Shown: positions 12,801-23,992 of the stretch, in pieces | How positions within the stretch are numbered: the stretch's first letter is position 1 | Layout: every line of letters starts with the position of its first letter | Source: Cyanophora paradoxa | Taxonomy: Eukaryota; Glaucocystophyceae; Cyanophorales; Cyanophoraceae | Length of the DNA: 64,000 bases | Assembly (NCBI GenBank): GCA_004431415.1 | Contig: QPMI01000115.1 | Coordinates: 87,309-151,308, forward strand | Reading direction: 5' to 3' | The notes under the pieces: generated by a model | What the model saw: the letters and a program-made list of their open reading frames with translations, nothing else | Told to the model about the DNA's origin: nothing | Databases searched by the model: none | Position numbers and translations under genes: made by a program

Positions 12801-15686
12801 CCACGTTGCATTTGCAGCTTCCGCGTCAGCGCATCAGAACACGGACTAGTAATTCATCCGCGACCAAAATCAGCACACAGAACCAGAATCTGAAGTTCAC
12901 TCTTCCCGGTAGCAAGACGACGACAAGCCCAAACCCGGTCACTCTCCAACACAACGGGCGCCCGAATCTCCGTACCCACTCTCTAGACGCGCGCCAAGCC
13001 GTCCAACTTGGCTCTGATTACAAGGCCTCGCGGTCGGTCAGCCTTGACGCGCTCCAGTCTACCTCGCCAGCGCTAGCACTAGCAGGTTCGATGCCCGAAA
13101 TATATCGTTCAAATTTAAATTCGTTCGAGATTGCGCGCTGCGTTCTTAATCAAGCCTTTGATTTGCAGAGGACCGAGATGGCGACCGCGACATCGTCATC
13201 GCCATTTCGTCCTCTTCGAATTGCTTGCTACGAGAATCGGAGGCAAAGACGGCTAGCGCTGCAGATTCTAGTTCTGCGCCCGGATCGTTTCCGTTCTTTC
13301 TAACGTTGCAAGAACCGCAAGACGCCGGCCTGGCGGCTCTGCCGGGTAAAAGCAGTCGACTTTGTCACGCGGCGGGGCCCAGCCCGTACGTGTGGCGACC
13401 CTCGCTGGTTTTTCCACGGAACGGCGTTGATCGTGAGAGCGATGCCAGCGGGCTTGAGCTCGCCGCCGCTGAAGACCAGCTCAATTCTAAGGACGGCGAT
13501 CTCGAGACGGGCTCTTCGGGAGGGAGCGGCCTTTGTCTGCAGCCGGCGCCGCATGCGCAGCCACGATATCGATTTGCCGCTCAAGACGACGCGGAGGCGC
13601 AGGCCCCCCCGAGCCGCGGCATTCTTCGGCGCTCATACGAGCGCGTTCCCGCACATGCGAGACACGGAAGCAATGGCGAGGACTCAGAGCCCAGGTGGGC
13701 TTACTCCAAGACCGCCCCCTTGAACGTCCGGCAGAGTGCGTCCACCGAAACTCGAATTTCGCGAGCCTGCAGCTGATATATGTGGTCTTCAGCAGGTGAT
13801 AAACCGGCAACCGGAAACGTTAAGCTGCAAGACCAGCAGAAGGTCGGCAATAGCAAAGCCGGTGCAAGGCCCGGGCGGCCACAGGCGCACGACGGGGTGC
13901 TTGCCCGCCTTACCCGCAAGTACCTCTTGAGGTATATCCATATGCTCGTTCGCGTCATGTAATATTATTCCGCTTACACCTTTTGAATGTTCGAATTCTC
14001 GCCAGCTTCTCCCTTGTGGCAGTCTTCGTCGCGGGATCCTTTTCCACCGCTTTGATCGTTCTCAACCTGTGCAAGAGCTTCCCCGCTGAGTCGAACTGGG
14101 GATCCATCCGGCGAATGCGGTCCCGCGAGCTGGCCTTCCTCGTAAGAATATTAATCGCCTTCTTCTATTCTGGAAAAGCATATCTAAGCTTAAGTACAAC
14201 ATTACCGCAATGCAATGCAAATTGTAAACAAAAGAACCCGTTTCAGCGCCTCTGATGCTACATTACTTTGGTTTCAGGCGCGCGAGCTTTACATCGTCCC
14301 TTCGTCCGTCGTTTTGCCGCGCGACGACCTCTTCCGCCTCCTCAGCGATGTTCTCGTGCGCCCCTTGTAATCTAGTTTCATAAATTCGCACGCTTCTCTT
14401 TCACAAGCCTCATAATCACGATCAAAGCTTCCCATATATGTGCTGGCTCGATCCGCTTCCCTGAGGCTTAATCATTCATTCATTGATCATCGCTGCAGGG
14501 CGAGGTTCAATGGATCCACAACTCGATCCGTTTTGGGAACGGCTCTCTGAACCTTCCTGGGTCCGTCTGGTTCTTTTATAGATCTCGAATTTATAAAACT
14601 CGTGCTAAAGGCTACTCATACTCGATCAGGAACGACCGCCGGTACCCCGCTGCCAACAGCCTCATGTGTGAGTCCTTTTGCGTCGTTCAGGGGGACAGAT
14701 CATCTTTCGGATGTATCAACCGATCGATTTGAATTAATATTGCCACCGACGCCGAGCAGACTACCCCACGTGCCTGCGGGACGACGGCGCTTGCGACAAG
14801 TACACCGCGGGGGAGAAAGCCATTATGTACTCTGGACTGGCGAGCATGTTTGCGCACTTCATTGAGCGCGTGATGGCCGTGTCTTTGGTGCGTCGTCAAA
14901 TTAAAGAGCGTTCACGTTTCTCTTATTTCAAATGCATTTCGCGGACATGTACAGGAGCAGCAGTGCACGTACGCCGGCGGCTGCGCGACGGCCTCCTCGC
15001 CCGTCGACTTCTCTGCGTCGAAGGAGATCGCGGCGGTCCTGAACATAATGCCCACCCTCGACACCGGAATGAAGGTATGCGCGGGCCCGCCAGCTCTTAC
15101 ACAAATGATTTATTATAATTATATAAATACATACACAAACTGCGCCCCGTCGACGTCTTGACAATCGATATATCGTTAATCTATATACATATATTGCAGA
15201 ACGATCACGCCAGTACTAGCGCTGTACCGTAGCACACGCATATATGTCCGCCTCGATCATGACGGTTGTCCCGGCCCGCGAGCAGCTCGCCAACGACTAC
15301 ACGGTGGAGGAGGCGGACTCGCTGGTCAGCCTGGGCGTCCTCGTCCAGGGCGTCCTCCTCGCCGCCGACATCCTCGTCCTCTTCGGCCTCTACTGTGCGT
15401 TCTATATATTACCGTTAGAATTCAATTCGTTTTCTTTGCATAATCTCGCTTAAGCTTATATAAGGAGAATCGCAGTCGCGGTCTTCAGTCCCCTCATCAA
15501 ACGACTCCAAATCGAGAGCAACCGAGCGACACAGGTGCTACTAGAATATGCGTTTCGTGTAAACGCAATTGCGGTAACATAAAGGCTGGCTGCTGCGCAG
15601 ATTCTTTCCATGCTGCCCGTGAAGCAAGTGTCTGAGCTGCCGTTCCTTCGCTCCTACTTCGTCTCGCAGACATTCTCTGCAAGCTG
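6830..15686 (+). CDS. TmcB-like multi-pass membrane protein, many exons
   Basis: The exons match the layout known for tiny-macrocyst TmcB-type proteins of protists. N-terminal membrane segments include 'ALYWASGACVAAIFSLIAYV' (7388-7447) and further hydrophobic exons at 7853-8250. A half-a-TPR region follows, with 'AEALFAQLVQSYPNSKQL' (about 9874-9927) and 'YAQFLEQVANQPDQAAIHML' (about 10030-10090). Further membrane helices lie at 10759-10830, 11740-11860 and 13985-14080. The C-terminal ectodomain shows 'NSIRFGNGSLNLPGS' (14520-14566) and cysteine-bearing exons at 14755-14886 and 14954-15074. A last membrane helix lies at 15320-15395 and the end reads 'ILSMLPVKQVSELPFLRSYF' to TGA at 15684-15686. 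I see no PAS domain, which many relatives carry; 12300-13780 instead encodes a long acidic/serine-rich insert. The first exon is uncertain (coding signal starts near 6850-7020). Confidence 0.6.
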
Positions 15687-16309
15687 AAAATGTAAATATG
15701 AAACATGTACAGAATAATTCTTGACCCGAGCCCTTAATTCAGCGTGATCGTTAGCATTGCATTTCTGGTGGCACGTGCACATTGCGTACGCCGGCGCCTT
15801 GGACTCCGGGAGCTCGAGCTCGAGGGGGCCGGGCAAATATATGTAGTTGCCGGATCCGCGCCTTCCCCGTCGACGTCGTGCCTCTCCGGATCCCAGTCCA
15901 AGTCAAGGGCACGGTCTGGCTGCCTGCTGCCTCCCTGCGTATTTCAAGTACTAGTCTTCCTATGTCGACGTCTTTCCCCAGGGTCTCCCTCCTTTAATTT
16001 CTCCCGGGTCCCGGATTCCTCGACCGTCGACGTCGACGTCGGACTGACGGCGTGGGGCTGGCCCTCGGAATCCGAAAGCTGAACTATATAGAAGGGCGCC
16101 CCCGCCCGCGAGGGCGCCCGGCGCGGCCCTCGGGCTCTCGCCCCAGCTCTGACCTGACCAGGGTGCTAAACGTGAAATGAATATATAACTTTGTAGCTAC
16201 AAAAGGATTCAGGGCTAGGCTCCGGAACCAGGCACAGGGGGCTCTGCACAGGAGTAAATTCAAATTGAGTGCTGAGCGGATGGCGTTATCGTCCTAAGCG
16301 GATTCCGGT
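15687..16309. other. Intergenic region between TmcB-like gene and right duplicated gene
   Basis: The TmcB-like gene (+) and the right copy of the duplicated gene (-) converge on this interval. I see no supported gene. A GC-rich inverted repeat, gggcgcc...ggcgccc, lies at about 16094-16121 and could form a hairpin or act as a 3' signal, but nothing shows that directly. Confidence 0.4.
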
Positions 16310-19300
16310 CTAGGGCGCTCCTCCGGGGCCAGGCGTTGCAGCTGCAGGTGCGTCGACCTCGGCCGCGGGCGCCGGCGCCGGAGACCCGCCAGCCTCGCGA
16401 TCTGCCGGATGCTCTGGAAGGAACGACGAGAAGATCTCGAGGTTCCTGCACCGGCGCCGCGCCAATTTGAATGCAAATCCAGGCATCCAGTGGGCGCGTG
16501 AGCGTACCGAAAAGCAGGAATGACGTGGATCTCGAAGGAGTTCAGATTTTGAAAGACATGCGTGGCGAGGACGGGAAACGCGTTTTCGAGCTCCTGCATC
16601 GCGGTCCGGGTGGCGATGTATGTCTGCGGGCGAATTTGGTTCGGTTCGACAGAACACTGTGCGCACGCGTGCGGTATATATACGACTTCTTTGATTTGTG
16701 ATTGCTTTGTCGATTTTTAATTTTACTACCTACGGGGGGTTCGCCCTTCCGTATTCTCTCAAAAAACAATATCGATATCGAAAATAGTTTTGCAATCAAA
16801 GAAACGCACTTTGCGGGCCGACTGCACGAGCGCCTCCCGCTCGCTCTCGGGCATGCCGCCGGCGCCGCGGGCGCGCACTGCCTCGGCGACCGCCGTCGCT
16901 TTCGCGATCGCGTACGCCGCGCTCGTCATGTGAAGGAGAACGGCCCGCTGGATTACCCCCTGCGCGCCTATCGTGAGTTGCTGCTAGGCCTTGGCCTAGG
17001 CCCAGATGGGCCGAGCCCAGCAAATTGCGGTCACCCAGGGGAAGCAGAGCGCGACGCCGATCGTCAGACGAGCGATGGAGTCGCCGAAGAGTGCCGGCGA
17101 GAAGAGGGTCCGGTCCCCGCAGCGACACGCGCCCCGGCAAAGGTGGCATTCGAGCTCGAGCTCCGAGCAGTACTCTTCGTCGTGCGAGGGGATCGCTTCG
17201 GCAAGTGCCTCCAGCTGCTCGACGCTGTACCCGTCCTCCAGCGCCCCCCGGCCAGGGTCGGGGCCGATCTCGAACCGCTGGCGCATCGCGAGCTGGACGT
17301 AGTGCACGAGACAGCTAACGGGTCCTTCCATGTCCGCAGAACCGTGCCAAATCCGCGATTCAGGATCGTCCTCGTCGCTGGAGAGAAATACGTTCCGTCA
17401 GCTGCCGCCGAAGCCCCAAAACAAAAGTATGCATGATTCAATATAAATTAACGCGGACAATGGAGGGGGCACGTCGTCGTCAAACTTGGCGAAGGCGGCG
17501 AGCTCGCACCAGCGCGCGAGCAGCATCAGCACGGAGGCGAGGCCGGCCGGGTTCGAGGACGTGTCCAGCCCCAGCGCCGCCTCAACCCGGGCGCGCCCCT
17601 CCCAGCCGTCCTCGCCTTCGCTGCGCTCGAAGCTGACAAAAGAGTAGATTTTTGATACAGGTATACATCTGAACTGCGACGTACCTGGACAGGAGGAGAG
17701 CACCGGCAGCGAGGAGCAAGCGGGGGGTGAGCCGGATCTCGTCGGATCCTCGGAAATCCGGCTGGGGCGAACTTCCATCGAGCTTCGGCAACTCTGGTCT
17801 CCAACGCGCCGTCAGACAAATTGAAGTCCAAAACACGAATAGTCGATCGTAATTTGAGTTCTAGGTCTAGGTCTAGAAGCCTAGTGCAGCGGACCTCCAG
17901 CAAAGATCAAGTGGATATTTTGCTTGAAAGCAACCAGATTCGTCTGAATGGCATGCATATGGTTTGCATTAATGTCACACTGGGGATCCAATCATAAGAT
18001 CACGTAGGCATCAGCCACAGCACCTTCAGCCAGCTCTCGTAGCGATCTTCGCTGTCGTCGTCGCCGGAAGCGAGGGCGCTCTGCATGACCCAGACGGCCT
18101 GGACGCAGGGGCAGGCGTCCCACACGAGCTCTGCCAGCCGCAGCGCGTCCGCCCGCTCCTCCTCCGCCACTGCGCGCGCCGCACATCGGACACGGGAGCT
18201 GCAGGAGTGATCGAAGGGAACGGACCGGCATCTTCGGAACGAAGGATGACGTCCAACTCTCCGAGGACCCGCCGCCACAGGGGCGGGCAGCCGAGGTCGA
18301 GGTTGCATTCGCTGGAGGAGTAAAATCGCGACAGGCTGCGGGCTTGGGACCGAACGCTGGCGAAGGCGGCGACGCCGATCTTTGCTGCCAGAAAATAGTC
18401 GACGAGGGGCGGGTCCACCCGCCCCATGCCAACGACCTTCTCCGCAAATGATTTGCTGAGAGCCCACGGGTCCGGGAAGAGATTGTGAGGCCGGCGGGGC
18501 GTTTGGAGATCGTTCAAGCGATCCAGAAAGCGCCCGAAGAGGCGGCGCCGCAATGTTGCGAAACCTACACCGTCCGAGGGGACGCCCCAGAGCTCCGCCA
18601 GACGCGGGGCCGCGTGGTCCAGGTGGCGAAGCTGCGCGCCAAGAAGGCAAAATTGTAAAGGTAGCGGCCACGGAGAAATGACGTCGTTCATTGGACATAA
18701 TCACGTGCACGCACCGCATACGTGAAGTGCGGCCATTCTCTACAGCATAAAATGGCGGAGAAGGCGAGGCCGGCGGCGCTCTCCACGTCCCCGTTCTGGT
18801 CGAGCAGAACGGAGTATCGGAGGATGAGGTCGACTTGGTATTTGTCGCACGGAGTGTTGAGCGTGCGGCCGACCTTTGACAGCTGCTGCAGGACGACGCG
18901 CGCAAGCGATCCGGGCACGGCGTGTGCGCTCTCGCCCTCAGGCTGGCGGCTGACGTCTAAGAGGGCCTCCACGGCCTCTGTGAGCCGCCGCTCCTTGCTC
19001 GCATCTCCAAAAACTGTGCAATTTTCGCACAGGGTCGAGCCGCCGTGCCCAGCAAGATGTGACCGCAAAATGCAATTCACGAATTGAAGCGAGAATGTGT
19101 TGTCCGCATTCGAGAATGCCCACGCGGCTGCTTTGCTGTTCAGAAATGTACGGATGGCATCCAGCCCCACAGCTCCGATCTGGATTCGAGAAGTTATAAT
19201 TTGTGAAGATTGCGATCGAAAGCTGAAGCTGAGAGTGAGCGTGAACGGAATAGCGCGCACGATTGCTGGTCTGTTGTCGCGTGCGAACCGCTCGCCAAAG

Positions 19301-22300
19301 CATCTCAGTCTTCTGAACGAGGGCCCGGAGAATATGTCCGTTTTGACGAGAAGATCGAGGCAGAGCTTTCTGCGGGCGTCGGCCCCTGCGTCGCTGCTTT
19401 CCGAGGCCATTTCCAGCAGGGCAGTGACGAGCCGCAGCGCGTCGTCGAAACGATCCAGGGCGTCCAGGCGAAGAGCGCACGACAGCAACAGCGTCTCGTA
19501 CTGCTGGGGTAACGCGGGCTGACACTCGCCGAGAACGCTGAGCGCTGTTCCCCGCCGAGCCGCAAGAAGCGACGTGGCGACATCGAGGACGTGGGCCGGG
19601 CTGGCCATAGCTGCTGGCTCGGCTGAGAGGGGGCCGAAAAGCGCATCGCCGATCCTGCTGAGGTAGCTGTCGTGTGGCTCAGGGTCATCGCTTTCGTAGT
19701 GCCCCGACATAGAAAAAGCAGTGTCAAGGTTGACATTGCGGAGGAAGAATCTGGCGCAATGATATAAAAAAGACAAAGGTAAGCAGGTATCATGTGAAGT
19801 GCAATTGCAATCGAAAGTAAAGCACCTTGTCGATAATGCACCAAGGCCAGCTTCCTGGAGAGGCGAACACCAGAGTTGCGGAGTTCGAGGTTCCGCCTTG
19901 CCATCGACCCTAGCCGAAATCGACTTGTAGCGGTCCATATCAAAGTACGGCAGCGATCCCGTCCTGGCGAGGCGAACGAGGGCCGCCTCGAGGGCGACGT
20001 CGGGCCGCTGGGCGCAGGCGGCGAAGGCCTCCGCCAGCGGGAGCCCCGCCACCCGCAGCGCCTCCGCCGACTCGCGCTCGGCCGGGGATGGCGGCGGCGG
20101 CGGCGAACTCGAAGTCGAACGGAGGGCGAGGCCGGAACGGATCACCAGCTGGACCAGCTCGACCTCCTCCGGACCCGAGAGTCGGATGCGAGAGATTTCA
20201 TCGCGATCGAGGGTGATGAGCGCCAGGCTGAGCCAGAGCACGCTGAGATGGTCGCCCGCTGCTGCAAGCTGCTGCTGCAGTGCCTCGACGGTCTTTGCCA
20301 CGTCAATTACCGAGTCGTGAAGGACGACAACCCACTGACGCTGTTTCCAATCCTCGCCTCTGAAGAGGAGTCGACCGCTGCTCTGCCAGACCGAACGACA
20401 CCGCCGCCGAGTGCAAAGGGGGCTGTGGAGACGAGCAGTCGAGCTTGAAAGCTGAGTGCACTCGCACGCCCAGTCGCTGCTGCTGACGACGACGGCCGAT
20501 CTCGGCGCAAAGCACGTGGCGTCGGCATCAAAGAGGAGCGGGAGGTGCTTGTCCACGAGCTCGAGGACGGCAGCAACAGCTTCGGCGTCCCTGCGGCGGC
20601 TAGCCTGACACCACCGTTCGATTTCAGCAGACAAATGCGTGTACCGATCGCGAGCGCGCGCCAGCGCACCAGCTCTTGCACTGAAGCCACGAGAGTGCTG
20701 GCGACGCCTCCGGCCCGAGACAGGTTCAGGCGCTCTTGAGCTCGACCTGATTTCCAAGAGAGGTTATAATGAATACTGTACTTTAATGCCCAGAAAGAAC
20801 TCTCCAGCTCACCACGCTCGAGCAGGTAGCGGCAGCGCATCTCGAGATCAAGGGGAAGCTCCAGGCGAAGCAGCTCGAGGCTGGCGGAGGGAGAGGGCTC
20901 GGCGAGCGCGGCGCGGAGGGCCGGGTGGTCCCAGGTGGTGCGAGTCTGCTCAGGCCGGATTTTAGACGAAATAACGTGACGAGATTAAGAAAAGCGTTCC
21001 AAAGCACAGACCATGCGCGCTGCGCGGACGAGGGTGCGGGCCGCTTGGCGCAGGACGACGTGGACGCCGTCGCTCCAGTGAGAGCTACCATTTAGATCGC
21101 ACAGGTAAGGATCGTCCGCGAAACGGGACTCGGAATCGACCGCATCGACGATGTCCCGCCGAAGCCCGAAGCTGTCCACGATCTCCAGCGCTGCCGCGGC
21201 CAGGAGGGTTCGCTGCTGGGCGCTCACGCGCTCGTCGATGGCGATAAGCTGATCAACGTACGCGTGTGAGCTGAAGGTGCGGACACGCGTACATAGCTTA
21301 GCAGAAACGGAAGGCGCGCACACAGAGGCTGGACAGGCACTCGGCAGCGTGGTCCGCGCAAGCGTTCGCCTGAGGCCGGCGCTGCTGAAATTCCCTGCTG
21401 TCGACGAGCTTCTTGTCGGCGCTGTTGAGCTCGTACCGCCAGAGGAGCGTCTCGTCTCCCTTGAACTCTGCCAGCGATGCTGCCAGCCGCAGGAGGACGC
21501 CCGCCGCTGGCAAGAGCTGGCCCGCCGCGCGCAGCTGCTCAGAGAACGCGCGGAGTCGGTTGAAGAGCCTGCAGAGGGGTGAGAAGCTTATGAAGAGCAG
21601 ACTCACGATCGAAATCAGACGCAAGAACGCACGCGTTGAAGCAGGCGGGGTCGCCGCCGTCGGCGGTCTTATCTTTAGGGAACAGCTGGTGTCCGCAAGT
21701 GCGCGAGTAGAAAAGAGGCTCCTGGGACTGGGGCGCCCCCTTAATCGGGTACAGGCGGATCTCGTATCCGTCATCACCAAACCCCGAAGCGTGCGGACGA
21801 GTCGTCCTCATCACCTTACGGAAGTCGCCTGGGAAGCGCTTGTCGTCGTCGTCGGCGCAGTCCGCTTGAGCGCAGCGCCACATCGGCGCGCGCGAGCGGC
21901 GGAAGGCTTCGAGGCCCGCCGCAATGGCACGCGACGCCAGCCCCTCGCCGAGCTGGTTCGCCCTCTCCGGATCCGCCGGCGGTGGCGGAGAAGCGCTTGG
22001 CTGCGCAAGGGGGGAAGAGATTGAAGAAGCGTTGATTAAAGTAGAAACTGAGGGCTGGATGCTAGCGCGAGGGAACTGGGGATAACTCTACTCTTATATG
22101 AATACAACGGCAAGCTCTGCGATGGCAAGTATAAATCTGTGTACATGTGTACATGTGCGCCTATGTGCGTCTGCGTGTGGTCGCGGCGGGGGGGGGGGGC
22201 GAAGGTGGGGACTCTCATAAGGCCTATATCGCTGGATGGTGGGGACATTCAGAAGTATAGAGGAGGGTTTGCGGGGGGGGCGCGGAGGGAAGGCCATTCA

Positions 22301-22384
22301 TGGGCGGAGGGTTCGCAGCGGCGATGATTAGAAAGCGGGTGAATGCATGATGAGCCGTGGGGGTACGTATGGTGAGCGAGGGAG

Positions 22385-22417
<33 letters not shown>

Positions 22418-23282
22418 CCAAGCAGCCTATATACATAGCTAGAGCGACGCCTTAACGAGGACTAGCCAAGAGCGTGCTTTGGGAAGGGGAAAACGCGAGA
22501 AGAGTGGTGTACCTGATCATCGAGCCCTCGGAGGTCGGGGAGGGAGGGCGAGGCGGCGAGGCGGAGGAGGCAGGCGGCGGCGTGCGGGCAGAGGCCGAGC
22601 GACTCCCGACACGCCGCGCCCGTGCACGTGACCGCGGTGCACGCGCGGCTCCCGCCCGCCTCGCTCTCCTGCTCCGGCGCGGGCGGCGCTGGCTGTGAGT
22701 ACATCGAACGCAGCCGCCGCGTTACGTATACCGCGGGCAAAGCTCGAGGCGCACCGTCAGAGACGCCTGAACGAGTGCTTCGTCGCTCTGAGCTTCTTCT
22801 GCGCCGCCTCCGAAGTGCGCCGCGATCCGCAGCGTCCGCTCACAACTGACGGCCGCGGCCGCCGCGGCCGGCGTCGACGCGGACTCGCGCTGGATCGTGA
22901 GCCGCAGAGCGCCCGATGCGCTGCCGGCTTCGCTCGACGCTTCTGCTGCGGCTGCGAGCAGTTCTTCGCCGCGGGCGAGGGCTGCGGGCTCCGTGAACGC
23001 GCGAACGCCCTCGGCGCTGATATCGATCATGACGTCGACGGGGACGACCGCCGACGCCGCGAAGACCGCGCGCCAGTCAACTGTCGGGAAGCGATGTCAG
23101 CGGTCGATCACTATCGCTCGCTCGTTTGAAGCACGCCGCCCCCGTGCACCGCTCTCGCGCGCCCACCGATCGATCCCCGACCCGGCCCGCGCTGCATCGC
23201 GCGCACCTGGAGGCGGCTCGGGGTCGTCCTCGAGTCGCGCCCGCTTCGCGGATCGCTCGCCCGCTGAAGCTAAGGGCTGCAT
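16310..23282 (-). CDS. Large helical-repeat protein, right copy, apparently complete
   Basis: Inverted paralogue of the gene at 1-4470. The likely start is ATG at 23282: the first exon (23282-23207) carries a basic patch 'SAKRARLEDD' that could be a nuclear localisation signal, then splices from CCAG/GTGCGC to an exon at 23080 reading 'DWRAVFAASAVVPVDVMIDI'. Further exons include 'SLGLCPHAAACLLRLAASPS' (near 22600), 'GDDGYEIRLYPIKGAPQSQE' (near 21800) and the solenoid block at 20757-18688. The 75-base intron at 19825-19751 differs at one base from its counterpart at 881-955. The intron at 18023-17944 has the same position as 2717-2777, joining 'ESWLK' to 'TNLVAFKQNIHLIFAGG'. The last exon reads 'EIFSSFLPEHPADREAGG' and ends 'PGPGGAP'. 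Function unknown; Nup160-like is only a weak guess. Middle exon boundaries are not resolved. Confidence 0.6.
22386..22414. repeat. Poly(G) tract, about 29 bases
   Basis: An uninterrupted run of about 29 G lies inside an intron of the minus-strand gene, where it reads as poly(C). Length is likely polymorphic and prone to sequencing error. Confidence 0.9.
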
Positions 23283-23308
23283 CGCTCGAAGACCGCCCTG
23301 ACGGCGTA

Positions 23309-23309
<1 letters not shown>

Positions 23310-23340
<31 letters not shown>
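23310..23340. repeat. Poly(C) tract, about 31 bases, just upstream of a start codon
   Basis: An uninterrupted run of about 31 C lies 28-58 bases upstream of the proposed start (23282) of the minus-strand gene, so it is G-rich on the coding strand. It may be a promoter-proximal G-quadruplex or simple-sequence expansion. Confidence 0.9.
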
Positions 23341-23341
<1 letters not shown>

Positions 23342-23992
23342 ATATCGATATCGACATCCGCCGTCCCCGCCCTCCCATCGATATCGCAGCCGCAGGCGCC
23401 GGCCGCGGCCGGCCGGCCCCGGGCCGCGCCTCCGAGCTCGAATTCGGACTACGGAGAGCGCCGGGTCGCGCCGGACTACTCGGACTACTCGCGGCCGGAG
23501 CCCCTGATCATGACGGCAGCCCCCGCGGCCGTGGTCTCGAGCTCTACGCACAGCTACGAATGCGCACAGCTACGAATCGAATGACAAAAGAGTCGCCGAA
23601 GTTCTACTAGGACACACAGCCTTCACTGAACTAGAAGAAAGACACAAATGCACGCAATATACTAACAACACCATCAAAACTCGGCAGGGCGCCCTAGGCC
23701 TGCCCATGCTGGCCTCGAGACTCCAATAGGAAACTAAACTAATCAACGCAACACGCATACAGTACAAAGGGCACCGAGCGGGCCTGGGGCCGGAGCCGAG
23801 CGCGCTGGGGCGGGGCGTGGCGGCCCCGGTCAGCGCCAGCAGCAGCGGATGACGTCGGCCATGTCGCCGAGCACAGTGCCGCCGGCGAGGGGCCCGCGCC
23901 CGGAGCCTGCGCGAGGCGCGCCGGCGTCAGCGGGGCGGTCGCGGGGGGAGAGCGGCGCAGCCAGCCGGGCGGGCGGGCGGCCGCGCCCTCGG
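23341..23992. other. Intergenic region between kinesin 1 end and the next minus-strand gene
   Basis: This interval holds the 3' flank of the kinesin gene at 23993-28257 and the upstream region of the gene starting at 23282. A GATATCGATATCGA word lies at 23341-23354. I see no supported gene. Confidence 0.4.

Noticed and set aside
16310-23282. Naming the duplicated gene as Nup160
   Set aside because: Only short stretches of helical-repeat sequence resemble the Nup160 C-terminus; no N-terminal propeller was recognised.
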